60,453 nucleotides of DNA from Heyndrickxia sporothermodurans (GCF_016785185.1 NZ_JAEKDY010000008.1), one strand, 5' to 3'. Positions 52,335-59,986 are shown, numbered from the stretch's first letter. Numbers and translations: made by a program. The notes: generated from the sequence alone by a model not told the origin.

Positions 52335-52412
52335 TATGTTATTTAACCCCACAAATAAGCCCCGGAAACTTATTCGTGATAATAATAAATACGTAACAAT
52401 TGAATTTTTTAT
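52335..52412 (+). promoter_or_regulatory. L13 leader (autoregulatory leader of rplM)
   Basis: The leader contains the conserved-looking stretch TTAACCCCACAAATAAGCC and then CCGGAAACTTATTCGTG: AATAAG (near 52355) can pair with CTTATT (near 52369) across a short loop. Bacillus rplM leaders of this type are described as structured L13-binding elements. Boundaries are approximate. Confidence 0.65.
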
Positions 52413-52429
52413 TTATAGGAGGGTAACTA

Positions 52430-52867
52430 ATGCGTACTACGTATATGGCTAATGCAAATAATATAGAACGTAAATGGTACGTTGTGGATGCTGAAGGTAA
52501 AACTTTAGGTCGTTTATCAAGTGAAGTAGCATCTATTCTACGCGGTAAACACAAACCAACATTCACACCACATGTTGATACAGGTGACTATGTCATCATC
52601 ATTAATGCATCTAAGATTGAATTAACTGGTAAGAAATTAACTGACAAAATTTACTACCGTCATACACAATATGCAGGTGGTTTAAAAACTCGTACAGCAA
52701 ACGAAATGCGTACAAAATATCCTGAAAGAATGTTAGAACTTGCTATTAAAGGCATGCTTCCAAAAGGTTCTTTAGGACGTCAAATGTTTAAAAAATTACA
52801 TGTTTATGCTGGAGCAGAACATAAACATGAAGCACAAAAACCAGAAGTGTATGAACTTCGCGGATAA
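52430..52867 (+). CDS. rplM: Ribosomal protein L13
   Basis: L13 is an early 50S assembly protein. The 145-residue product has the Bacillus N-terminus MRTTYMANANNIERKWYVVD and the signature AIKGMLPKGSLGRQMFKKL. Ribosome binding site AGGAGGG. Confidence 0.97.
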   Translation: MRTTYMANANNIERKWYVVDAEGKTLGRLSSEVASILRGKHKPTFTPHVDTGDYVIIINASKIELTGKKLTDKIYYRHTQYAGGLKTRTANEMRTKYPERMLELAIKGMLPKGSLGRQMFKKLHVYAGAEHKHEAQKPEVYELRG

Positions 52868-52888
52868 TCATTAAGGGAGGGTATTATT

Positions 52889-53281
52889 TTGACACAAGTT
52901 CAATATTACGGAACAGGACGTCGTAAAAGCTCTGTAGCTCGTGTACGCTTAGTTCCTGGTAACGGTCGTATCGTTATTAATGGTCGTGAAGTAGAAGACT
53001 ATATTCCATTTGCGGCTTTAATCGAAGTAATTAAACAACCATTAAACGCTACTGAAACTCTTGGTAACTATGATGTTTTAGTAAACGTTAATGGTGGTGG
53101 TTTCACAGGTCAAGCTGGAGCAATCCGTCATGGTATCGCTCGTGCATTATTGCTAGCTGATCCTGAATACCGTACAACTTTAAAACGTGCAGGACTATTA
53201 ACTCGTGACGCTCGTATGAAAGAACGTAAGAAATACGGTCTTAAAGGCGCTCGTCGTGCACCTCAGTTCTCAAAACGTTAA
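52889..53281 (+). CDS. rpsI: Ribosomal protein S9
   Basis: S9 reaches P-site tRNA with its C-terminal tail, which here ends RRAPQFSKR as expected. The 130-residue product starts at TTG 52889 (MTQVQYYGTGRRKSSVARV) after GGGAGGG (52875-52881). The start is fixed by homology and spacing. Confidence 0.96.
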   Translation: MTQVQYYGTGRRKSSVARVRLVPGNGRIVINGREVEDYIPFAALIEVIKQPLNATETLGNYDVLVNVNGGGFTGQAGAIRHGIARALLLADPEYRTTLKRAGLLTRDARMKERKKYGLKGARRAPQFSKR

Positions 53282-53290
53282 TTTGTGTTC

Positions 53291-53325
53291 AAAGCCCCGT
53301 TCCAAAATTGGACACGGGGCTTTTT
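53291..53325 (+). terminator. Terminator after rpsI
   Basis: AAAGCCCCG pairs with CGGGGCTTT, with an inner TCC/GGA stem and loop AAAATT, followed by TTTTT. It also separates rpsI from the converging deacetylase gene; in the minus direction the T run is only three bases. Confidence 0.88.
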
Positions 53326-54079
53326 ACATTGTCGGAAAAAGATATAGGGGACTCGGTAAAATCCCTTTTGAACGATACAACAACTCAGAAACCGTAACAC
53401 ATTCATATCCTTCCTTTTTTAATGTAGCCAGTATTTTATCTAAAGCTTGCACCGTTTGTGTGCGATCCCCACCGGAGTCATGCATTAAAACGATGTCCCC
53501 CGGCTGTGTGTCCGAAGTCACGCTATGGGCAATTTTGTTTGCCCCAGGTCGAGTCCAATCTTTTGTATCTTGATGCCATGACCACATAATGATTTGATAT
53601 CCCTTCTTAATGGCGGTGTTTATAATCGTTTCATCGTAATACCCGCCTACTGGTCGAAAGAGAGAAGGATAATAACCTGTAATACTGAAAATAGTATTTG
53701 CCGTTTGTTTTAATTCTCTTTTTAGATTTGCGGGGTTAACTGTTAAATCATAATGATGATTATATGTGTGGTTCGCTATTTCATGTCCCTCTTCCGCTTG
53801 TCGCTTAATAATTTCTGGATATTTTTCAGCATGCTCTCCAATCACAAAAAACGTCGCTTTTGCCTGATACTTTGCTAACGTATCTAAGATTTGTGGTGTA
53901 AAGGTTGGGCTTGGACCATCGTCAAACGTTAAAGCGACTATTTTTTCATTTGTTTTTACATCCCAGAATACTTTCCCTGTTTTTTCATAAAACATTCGCC
54001 CTTTCGTTGAGGCGAAGGAATTATTTGCAAGAAGGAAAAAGAAAGTTGTGACTAATAGCAAATTTAATGAAAGCCTCAT
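53324..54079 (-). CDS. Secreted polysaccharide (peptidoglycan) deacetylase
   Basis: The 251-residue protein has an N-terminal signal peptide (about 1-24, NNSFAS) and a NodB-type domain. The catalytic and metal residues are visible: TFDDGP at 51-56 with the Asp pair, HTYNHH with His104 and His108, RPVGGYYD, and the closing MHDSGGDR. It should remove acetyl groups from N-acetylglucosamine or N-acetylmuramic acid in the cell wall; which one is unknown. It faces the other direction from its neighbours, with its own ribosome binding site TAGGAG (minus strand). It is distinct from pdaB further on. Confidence 0.9.
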   Translation of the reverse strand: MRLSLNLLLVTTFFFLLANNSFASTKGRMFYEKTGKVFWDVKTNEKIVALTFDDGPSPTFTPQILDTLAKYQAKATFFVIGEHAEKYPEIIKRQAEEGHEIANHTYNHHYDLTVNPANLKRELKQTANTIFSITGYYPSLFRPVGGYYDETIINTAIKKGYQIIMWSWHQDTKDWTRPGANKIAHSVTSDTQPGDIVLMHDSGGDRTQTVQALDKILATLKKEGYECVTVSELLYRSKGILPSPLYLFPTM

Positions 54080-54250
54080 AAATAATGAACTCCTATAAGT
54101 AAATTTAACATTAGTTTATGTTATTTCTTCATATTTATAATGAAAGGAAGGTAAGGGGAGGGTTTTCTTGAATTGGTAATGTTTTATCAATGGCCTGTTG
54201 AATTAGAAAGGAGTGTTCGTTGAAAAATATTGCTAGGAGGAGTGGGAATT

Positions 54251-54694
54251 ATGAATGTGATTACAACATTTAACGCGAAAAGGCGCGAAAGACAGATAAA
54301 ATATGAACGTAAACTACTGAAAGAGTTATCTATACAAAATTTAAAGAAAAGTGTACAGGAGCATTTCGGCTCTGAGCGAATAGAAGGTGGAATATGGATT
54401 CAACAAGGGGTGGAAGAGGGTTGCTATGATGTAGCGATCGAAGCGTATTTACTTGGTGGACAATTTAGCCGTTTTAGTCATTTTGGCGAGTCCATCGAAG
54501 AAATTAAAAAACGTTGTCATAATGAAATTAGACATTTAACAGATACACTTTATAATTTTTGGTTATATTGGAAGTTTGGTGATGAAGGATTTATTCAAGA
54601 GTCCATTTATTATTCATGTGAACAATTCGTTGATAAATGGTGGATGGAAGGGTTTATTAAAGGAGAACAGAGAAGAAAGTTAAGACTGCATTAG
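54251..54694 (+). CDS. ybaK: Conserved Bacillaceae protein YbaK (DUF2521 family)
   Basis: The 147-residue product shares the family pattern with a basic N-terminus, AIEAYLLGGQFSRFSHFGES, and a C-terminal FVDKWWMEGFIKGEQRRKLR. It lies directly ahead of cwlD, as in B. subtilis. The biochemical function is unknown. ATG 54251 follows AGGAGG (54235-54240); the in-frame TTG at 54230 overlaps that site. Confidence 0.88.
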   Translation: MNVITTFNAKRRERQIKYERKLLKELSIQNLKKSVQEHFGSERIEGGIWIQQGVEEGCYDVAIEAYLLGGQFSRFSHFGESIEEIKKRCHNEIRHLTDTLYNFWLYWKFGDEGFIQESIYYSCEQFVDKWWMEGFIKGEQRRKLRLH

Positions 54695-54773
54695 GCTACT
54701 TTATAATATAAGTTCTAAAACTGTACCTTGTCCCATAAGTATGGAATAGAAGAATGGGAAGGGAAGGTTTTGA

Positions 54774-55484
54774 ATGAGCCGGAAGGTCAAACTCATTAGC
54801 TTTATATTAGGTGCACTTCTTTTATTTTTGCTCTTTCAATTTCAATTTTTTCAAAAAGATACGTGGGATTCCTGGAATCTTCCTTTATCAGGGAAAGTGA
54901 TTATTTTAGACCCCGGTCATGGAGGTCCTGATGGGGGGGCTGGTGATTCTGATGCCCTTGAAAAAGAAATTGCTCTCAAAGTATCCCTTTTTATTAGGGA
55001 TTATCTTCAAGAGCAAGGAGCTCTCGTCTTGATGACGAGGGAAGATGATTCGGATTTGGCAGATCCTAACACAAAAGGAATAGGCCGAAGAAAGGTAGAA
55101 GATTTGAAAAATAGACTCAATATGATTAATGAATCAGATGCAGATCTCTATTTAAGTATTCATCTAAATGCAATTCCTTCCCCACGATGGAGCGGGGCTC
55201 AAACATTCTACTCGCCGCATTTAATTGAAAATAAACGGTTAGCAAAGTTCATTCAAAGTGAGCTTATTAGAAATCTTGAAAATACGGATAGAGAAGCGAA
55301 AATCCTTAAAAATATATATGTCGTTAAAAATGCAAACAAACCAGGCGCATTAGTTGAAATAGGATTTTTATCGAATCCAACGGAAAGACAAAATCTAATG
55401 AGTGAGAAGTACCAAAAGAAAGTATCAGCTTCAATTTACAATGGAATCATGAGATATTTTACAAATGAAAAGGATTTAAAGTAA
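54774..55484 (+). CDS. cwlD: Sporulation N-acetylmuramoyl-L-alanine amidase CwlD
   Basis: CwlD strips stem peptides from spore peptidoglycan, the first step in making muramic-delta-lactam, which marks cortex for germination enzymes. The 236-residue product has an N-terminal membrane anchor (about 8-26) and an Amidase_3 domain: DPGHGG (His49), EKEIAL, SIHLNA (His130) and VEIGFLSN. Deacetylase PdaA, which completes the lactam, is not in the window. A CATAAGTA at 54734-54741 might belong to a sporulation promoter, but the match is poor. Confidence 0.96.
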   Translation: MSRKVKLISFILGALLLFLLFQFQFFQKDTWDSWNLPLSGKVIILDPGHGGPDGGAGDSDALEKEIALKVSLFIRDYLQEQGALVLMTREDDSDLADPNTKGIGRRKVEDLKNRLNMINESDADLYLSIHLNAIPSPRWSGAQTFYSPHLIENKRLAKFIQSELIRNLENTDREAKILKNIYVVKNANKPGALVEIGFLSNPTERQNLMSEKYQKKVSASIYNGIMRYFTNEKDLK

Positions 55485-55518
55485 AAGGTAATCGAGACGA
55501 TAACGATTGCCTTTTTTA
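55484..55518 (+). terminator. Terminator after cwlD
   Basis: AAAGGTAATCG (55484-55494) pairs with CGATTGCCTTT (55504-55514) with one G-U pair, followed by TTT. It overlaps the last base of the cwlD stop codon. Confidence 0.8.
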
Positions 55519-55556
55519 TACACGAAAGCAGTTTCCCTTCTTGAAGAAAGAAATTA

Positions 55557-55565
55557 TGTTATACT
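55557..55565 (+). promoter_or_regulatory. Extended -10 promoter of salA
   Basis: TG at 55557-55558, one base, then TATACT (55560-55565). No good -35 is seen. It lies 41 bases ahead of the salA start, after the cwlD terminator. Confidence 0.5.
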
Positions 55566-55605
55566 TGTGGGTGTAATCGAATTCACATCGAGGATGGTGT
55601 ATGAA

Positions 55606-56664
55606 GTGATAACTGAACAGGAAGTAGTCAATTTATTAAAAGGAATTAAAGATCCTTTCCTACATAAAACGCTAGAAGAAACAAATGGAATTTTAGAAGT
55701 AAAAGTGAAAGAAGAAAAAGAACATGTAAGTGTGAAGATTGCGATTGCGAAAACAGGGACAAGCGAACAACTTCAACTTCAAACACAAGTAGTCAATACA
55801 TTAAAAGAAGCGGGTGCAAACACTGTTGGTATTCGTTTTGCTGAACTGCCAGAAGAAGTTTTACAAAAATTTAGAGGTTCAGAGCCTGCAGAACAAGGAA
55901 ACAATCTTTTATCACCTACAAGCAAAACAACCTTTATTGCGATTGCAAGCGGAAAAGGTGGGGTAGGAAAATCAACGGTTTCAGTTAATTTGGCTGTATC
56001 ATTAGCTCGTCAAGGCAAAAAGGTTGGCTTAATTGATGCGGATATTTATGGATTTAGTGTGCCGGATATGATGGGTGTTACGAATCGTCCAGTCGTTCGT
56101 GGCGAACGAATCATTCCTGTCGAAAGACTCGGAGTTAAAGTCATCTCTATGGGCTTTTTCGTTGAAGATAACGCTCCTGTTATTTGGCGTGGTCCAATGC
56201 TAGGAAAAATGCTAAATAACTTCTTTACTGAAGTAGAGTGGGGAGATTTGGATTATTTATTATTAGATTTACCTCCAGGTACTGGGGATGTCGCATTAGA
56301 TTTACATACGATGCTACCACATTGTAAAGAAATTATCGTCACTACTCCACATCCAACAGCTGCCTTTGTTGCTGCTCGCGCTGGTGCAATGGCGTTAAAA
56401 ACAGAACATGAGCTGTTAGGTGTCGTTGAAAACATGTCCTACTTTGAAAGTAAAGTAACAGGTGAAAAGGAATATGTTTTTGGACGTGGCGGTGGAAAGA
56501 AACTTGCTGAGGAACTAAGAACAGAACTTCTAGGACAGCTTCCATTACAACAACCAGATTGGGATGAGGATGACTTTGCTCCTTCTATCTATGCTGAAGA
56601 TCATCCGTTAGGGAAAATATATGGAGACATAGCAAGAAAGGTAGTAGAACTTTTAAATAAATAA
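55606..56664 (+). CDS. salA: Mrp/NBP35-type ATPase SalA (iron-sulfur carrier family)
   Basis: The 352-residue protein has an N-terminal MIP18/DUF59 domain (about 1-90) and a ParA-like ATPase domain with the deviant Walker A SGKGGVGKST at 115-124, DADIYGFSVPDMMG and LPPGTGDVAL. Relatives carry Fe-S clusters; SalA of B. subtilis also acts as a regulator of scoC. GTG 55606 is chosen because it follows GAGGATG and gives the family length; ATG 55594 is closer to that site than is workable. Confidence 0.92.
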   Translation: MITEQEVVNLLKGIKDPFLHKTLEETNGILEVKVKEEKEHVSVKIAIAKTGTSEQLQLQTQVVNTLKEAGANTVGIRFAELPEEVLQKFRGSEPAEQGNNLLSPTSKTTFIAIASGKGGVGKSTVSVNLAVSLARQGKKVGLIDADIYGFSVPDMMGVTNRPVVRGERIIPVERLGVKVISMGFFVEDNAPVIWRGPMLGKMLNNFFTEVEWGDLDYLLLDLPPGTGDVALDLHTMLPHCKEIIVTTPHPTAAFVAARAGAMALKTEHELLGVVENMSYFESKVTGEKEYVFGRGGGKKLAEELRTELLGQLPLQQPDWDEDDFAPSIYAEDHPLGKIYGDIARKVVELLNK

Positions 56665-56736
56665 TTGTCGCTGAGCTCGACAGTAAGAAAAAAGGCTACT
56701 TTTATTAGTAAGTAGGTCCGTTTTTATGGAGGACAT

Positions 56737-56780
56737 AATTAGAGACAAAATCGCATATGATTTGGTCTCTAATTTTGCTT
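56737..56780 (+). terminator. Terminator-like hairpin after salA
   Basis: AATTAGAGAC (56737-56746) pairs exactly with GTCTCTAATT (56765-56774), and the stem continues inside with AAATC/GATTT. A T-rich TTGCTTTT follows. It is 73 bases after the salA stop. Confidence 0.65.
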
Positions 56781-56862
56781 TTGAAAAATTATTTACAATT
56801 GTTGTTAACATGCTATTACTAGGATAATTGATATGATTTGGCATTTCTTACTAAAGCACGAT

Positions 56863-57066
56863 AATCAAATAAGCGGAGATTTTCCGGGTAAACAGCAGAA
56901 TAGAGCTCGGTTCGGGGTATTTAAACGGAAATTTTCCGATTAAGCAAAGCAAAATTACTTAATTTCACGTTTTTTGATCTAATAGTCGGAATTCCTCCGC
57001 CTATTTAAGGTGTTTTCAGTGCTATTTTCTTAATTAAGGGGAATTTTTCCGCTTATTTATCAAACT
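56863..57066. repeat. Symmetric repeat element with four CGGA-N5-TCCG palindromes
   Basis: The ends are inverted: AAATAAGCGGA near 56867-56877 and its complement near 57048-57058. Inside are CGGA-N5-TCCG motifs at 56874-56886, 56926-56938 and 56987-56999, plus a near copy GGGA-N5-TCCG at 57039-57051. Their starts are spaced 52, 61 and 52 bases, so the whole element is mirror-symmetric. It has no coding frame. I recall similar sequences scattered in other Bacillus genomes, so it is probably an interspersed, non-autonomous repeat. Confidence 0.7.
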
Positions 57067-57078
57067 CGATTTTAGCGT

Positions 57079-57112
57079 CACAAAAGCTTGGGGAAATTCC
57101 CAAGCCTTTGTG
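57079..57112. other. Long hairpin downstream of gerD
   Basis: CACAAAAGCTTGGGG (57079-57093) pairs with its near-exact complement ending at 57112, with one A-C mismatch and loop AAATT. It lies after the gerD stop (minus strand). It has no T run on the minus-strand side, so it may end or protect the gerD transcript in another way. Confidence 0.5.
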
Positions 57113-57162
57113 TACAATGCTACGACATCTTTACTTGTCGGACCAAAGCGCTTGAGCATTTT

Positions 57163-57789
57163 TTATCCACCTTGATTTGCGCCACCTGTACCTTGTTGAG
57201 CTCCACCTCCGCCGCCACTAGTTTGCCCTCCTTGTTTTTGGGCATTTTGGTTATTGCTTATTTCTTGAGCGGCCTTCATTAGAGTGTCTTGAATTTTTGC
57301 CTTAAAGATGGGGCTATCAAAAGTTTCGACGATAATGGTTTGAATATGTTTTCTGAAATCCTTACTTTTAAGTAAATCCTGCATTTCCTTTTGATATTCC
57401 GGATCCTTTAATATGTCAAGCATCATACTTTGATAATCAGGATCTTTCATTAATCTTTTTAATAAAGCTTCATTTTCTTTCTTCATTCCTGTTGCATATG
57501 CTTTGGCAAATTCGGGATCTTTAAAAGCATTCTTCCAAAATTCAGTACTTTTGTTCGATACAAGTGTTTTTTGAATCGTTTCAGAGACGGTTGCTTGGTC
57601 CATAATAAGTTCTTGCTTCATTTTCTTATCTGTCATAATATCCTGAATGGCCTTTTTTCCTTCGTCTGTTTTTAGAATATCAACGATCATTTTCTTCGTT
57701 TGGTCATAATCCATTTTTTCAGTACTTGGATTACTTGAACAAGCTGAAAGGAAAATGCTAAATAGGAGCAACACAACTATTTTTTTCAT
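57163..57789 (-). CDS. gerD: Spore germination lipoprotein GerD
   Basis: GerD is a lipoprotein of the inner spore membrane that clusters germinant receptors into the germinosome. The 208-residue product has a lipoprotein signal with lipobox LSAC and acylated Cys17. Repeated DPEF/DPDYQ/DPEYQ segments stand in the helical core, and a Gly- and Gln-rich C-terminal tail follows (about 187-208). A SigG-type promoter precedes it. Confidence 0.95.
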   Translation of the reverse strand: MKKIVVLLLFSIFLSACSSNPSTEKMDYDQTKKMIVDILKTDEGKKAIQDIMTDKKMKQELIMDQATVSETIQKTLVSNKSTEFWKNAFKDPEFAKAYATGMKKENEALLKRLMKDPDYQSMMLDILKDPEYQKEMQDLLKSKDFRKHIQTIIVETFDSPIFKAKIQDTLMKAAQEISNNQNAQKQGGQTSGGGGGAQQGTGGANQGG

Positions 57790-57828
57790 TTGAATAGCTC
57801 ACCCCTATACGGATGTGTTTTATAGGGT

Positions 57829-57859
57829 TAATATGCTGTATTTGTGAAAGTTTTATGCA
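57829..57859 (-). promoter_or_regulatory. SigG-type promoter of gerD
   Basis: Read on the minus strand, TGCATA (57854-57859), an 18-base spacer and CATATTA (57829-57835) match the forespore sigma-G pattern (TGMATA, CATnnTA). It stands 40 bases ahead of the gerD start. gerD of B. subtilis is expressed in the forespore by SigG. Confidence 0.72.
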
Positions 57860-57956
57860 CCAATAGTGTAATTTCTAGATTTTTCATACTGTGCTTGGTA
57901 AAATCAGAAAAGATGAGTTTTTATGTATAATTTATGAAACGATGGAGGATATCATA

Positions 57957-58625
57957 TTGACAAGCCGAAATTGGGTTCGATTATTTTTTACAACTTTATT
58001 AATAGGTGGTATTACAACAGGTGTATTGGGTTTTATTATTCGTTGGGGTGAATTTCAATCCTATTTTTTAGATTTTAAAATTGGTCCTATACTATCTACA
58101 TTTATTTGGCTTATAGGTGTTGGGTTAATATTTAGTGTGATTAGCCAAGTCGGCTACTTTGCTTATTTAACCATCCACCAATTTGGTTTAGGGATATTTC
58201 GTTCTACAAGATTATGGAATGGAGTTCAATTGGTATTAACAATTTTTGCTTTATTTGATTTAACTTATTTCCGTTTTGAAAAGTTTGCTAAGCCAAATGA
58301 AAGTCTTACCCCTTACATAGCACTAGCTATATTTATTTTAATAGCGGGATTAATCGTTGCCTATTTTAAATCGCGGCAAGGGAAGAAAAGCACATTCATA
58401 CCCGCTTTGTTTTTTATGGTAGTTGTAACAATATTAGAATGGATTCCGGTATTGAGGGTAAATGAAAAGAGCTGGGTCTATTTAATGCTGTTCCCTCTTG
58501 TCATCTGTAATGCGTATCAAATATTAATACTACCAAAATATTTGAAGCGGTCGGAAGAAGAAAGAGCTAAATTACAAGCTAAAAAGGGAAATCAAGTACC
58601 AACTATTAATAAAAAGAAAAAATAA
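57957..58625 (+). CDS. kbaA: KbaA, membrane activator of the KinB sporulation kinase pathway
   Basis: KbaA is needed for KinB to feed phosphate into the Spo0A phosphorelay. The 222-residue product has six predicted membrane helices and family stretches SRNWVRLFF, FSVISQVGYFAYLTIHQFGLGI and FIPALFFMVVVTILEWIPVLRVN. A lysine-rich C-terminal tail (about 200-222) is longer than in B. subtilis. TTG 57957 follows GGAGGAT; upstream in-frame ATG 57942 and ATG 57891 lack sites. A TATAAT stands at 57926-57931. Confidence 0.9.
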   Translation: MTSRNWVRLFFTTLLIGGITTGVLGFIIRWGEFQSYFLDFKIGPILSTFIWLIGVGLIFSVISQVGYFAYLTIHQFGLGIFRSTRLWNGVQLVLTIFALFDLTYFRFEKFAKPNESLTPYIALAIFILIAGLIVAYFKSRQGKKSTFIPALFFMVVVTILEWIPVLRVNEKSWVYLMLFPLVICNAYQILILPKYLKRSEEERAKLQAKKGNQVPTINKKKK

Positions 58626-58631
58626 ATGGCG

Positions 58632-58658
58632 AAAAACACTCCAAATAGGAGTGTTTTT
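58632..58658. terminator. Bidirectional terminator between kbaA and pdaB
   Basis: AAAAACACTCC and GGAGTGTTTTT form a perfect 11-bp stem with loop AAATA. A and T runs on both sides serve the converging genes kbaA (+) and pdaB (-). Confidence 0.92.
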
Positions 58659-58673
58659 AAGTTGTGTATGAAA

Positions 58674-59423
58674 TTATTTTATTAAAGTGGTCTTAACCTT
58701 TCCGTTTGCAATCATGTCGGAAACATTTGTAAAGGAGCCTCTACTTTTTAATTTAGAAATAATTGAAGGTAATGCGCTTTTCGTTTGCTTAGCTGCATCA
58801 GAGGCATGCAATAATATAATATCTCCATTTTTAGCTTTATCAATATTATTAATAATCTGCTTAACCCCAGGATTTGTCCAATCCTCTGAATTGACACTCC
58901 AATGAACAACGGTTAATCCAAGATCTTCTGCAATTTTTAAAGTTTTTTTATCAAAATGGCCGGTTGGAGCTCGAAGTAATTTAACGTTTTTGACATTCAG
59001 CTTTTTAAAAACTTCTTGTGCTTTTACTATATCTTTTCTTATTTGTTCAGACTCTAAATCTGTATAGTCTTCGTATGCATACCCTAGGTTCCCAATTTCA
59101 TATCCGCTTTTAACGATCTTTTCGACAATATCTGGATGGCGTTCAGCCCATGAACCGGATAAAAAAAAAGTTGCTGACTTTACTTCATTCTTTACTAAAG
59201 TATTTATAATCGGTTCTGCCTTTTGATCTCCCCATCCAATATTAAACGTTAGCGCAATTCCTTTTTCTCCTTTGTATATTGCTTTAGGCCCTTCTTTCGT
59301 TGAAAAAACAGCAACTTGAGCAGTCGTTTGGGAATAGATAAAAAGTGCCGTAAATAGCGAAAGTACCATAATAAACAAAAAGTGTTTTAGTTTCTTTCCA
59401 CTTAAAATCATAAAAAAATTCAT
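58674..59423 (-). CDS. pdaB: PdaB, deacetylase-like spore cortex protein
   Basis: PdaB is needed in B. subtilis to keep cortex peptidoglycan after spore formation. The 249-residue product has an N-terminal membrane anchor (about 13-32) and a NodB-fold domain. The usual TFDDG reads TFNIGWGD (59-66), and the metal-binding His pair is replaced (NLGYAYEDY). So the Asp-His-His triad is absent, as in other PdaB proteins I recall, and enzymatic activity is doubtful. Ribosome binding site AAGGGGGA (minus strand). Confidence 0.94.
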   Translation of the reverse strand: MNFFMILSGKKLKHFLFIMVLSLFTALFIYSQTTAQVAVFSTKEGPKAIYKGEKGIALTFNIGWGDQKAEPIINTLVKNEVKSATFFLSGSWAERHPDIVEKIVKSGYEIGNLGYAYEDYTDLESEQIRKDIVKAQEVFKKLNVKNVKLLRAPTGHFDKKTLKIAEDLGLTVVHWSVNSEDWTNPGVKQIINNIDKAKNGDIILLHASDAAKQTKSALPSIISKLKSRGSFTNVSDMIANGKVKTTLIK

Positions 59424-59481
59424 TGTAATCCCCCTTACAACGGCAATAAAAAATTAATAGTAATAGACAAGTCCTTATTTC

Positions 59482-59510
59482 ATTGTATGCTCGACTACAA
59501 AATTTATATG
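59482..59510 (-). promoter_or_regulatory. SigE-type promoter of pdaB
   Basis: On the minus strand, CATACAAT (59482-59489) matches the sigma-E -10 consensus. CATATA (59505-59510) stands 15 bases upstream, a fair -35. The start would be about 50 bases ahead of pdaB, which fits mother-cell expression. Confidence 0.75.
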
Positions 59511-59572
59511 TCAAAAATTTTCTCGTAATATTTTCTGTTTTATTGGAAAAAACTAGATTTACTGCAGTCATC

Positions 59573-59588
59573 CACCTTCTAGAAGGTG
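59573..59588. other. Perfect 16-bp palindrome
   Basis: CACCTTCT-AGAAGGTG reads the same on both strands. It lies upstream of both pdaB (minus) and the small + strand gene at 59636, a position suited to a dimeric regulator. No known operator was recognised. Confidence 0.5.
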
Positions 59589-59635
59589 ACCTCAGCAATC
59601 ATTTGTTCTTAATCTTATGTAAAAGGGTGAATCAA

Positions 59636-59863
59636 TTGTTAGGAATTTTAATTCATGAAAAGGAAAGGCTAGAAATTCAATATCTTTTAAAAAGGGAAAT
59701 GGATGAGATATTATATGATTTACAGGATTCAAGGATTGATCAAGTAGTTAAAAGAGCAATGAAAGAACGATATCAAATATTGTTTTCACTATTAACTCGT
59801 GTGGCTCCACACAATGAATGTGTGAATTACATTATATCTTCCAAAAAGAAAGAAGGGATTTAG
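59636..59863 (+). CDS. Small conserved hypothetical protein ahead of the rRNA operon
   Basis: The 75-residue product is rich in charged residues and mostly helical (EKERLEIQYLLKREMDEIL, RIDQVVKRAMKERYQILFSLL). I recognise it as a small protein seen in other Bacillus species near rRNA operons, but I cannot assign a function. TTG 59636 follows GGGTGA and fits the conserved part; the open frame extends to 59483 without a binding site. No catalytic motif, signal peptide or membrane segment is seen. Confidence 0.65.
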   Translation: MLGILIHEKERLEIQYLLKREMDEILYDLQDSRIDQVVKRAMKERYQILFSLLTRVAPHNECVNYIISSKKKEGI

Positions 59864-59894
59864 AAAAGAACTTAGGGAGAGTGAGAAAAAAGGG

Positions 59895-59923
59895 TTGACT
59901 TTATTCTCTGTAATTGATATATT
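59895..59923 (+). promoter_or_regulatory. rRNA operon promoter P1
   Basis: TTGACT (59895-59900), a 17-base spacer and TATATT (59918-59923), with TG at the extended -10. It is the upstream member of the tandem pair usual for Bacillus rRNA operons. Confidence 0.78.
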
Positions 59924-59956
59924 AATACATGTCGCTGCGAGAGATTGAAAAAACAG

Positions 59957-59986
59957 TCGACAAAATGGTTTTGAAAATAGTATAAT
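59957..59986 (+). promoter_or_regulatory. rRNA operon promoter P2
   Basis: TCGACA (59957-59962), an 18-base spacer and TATAAT (59981-59986). It lies about 63 bases after P1. Confidence 0.78.

Noticed and set aside
54734..54741. CATAAGTA as a sporulation promoter for cwlD
   Set aside because: It deviates from both sigma-E and sigma-G -10 boxes, and no -35 is found at proper spacing.
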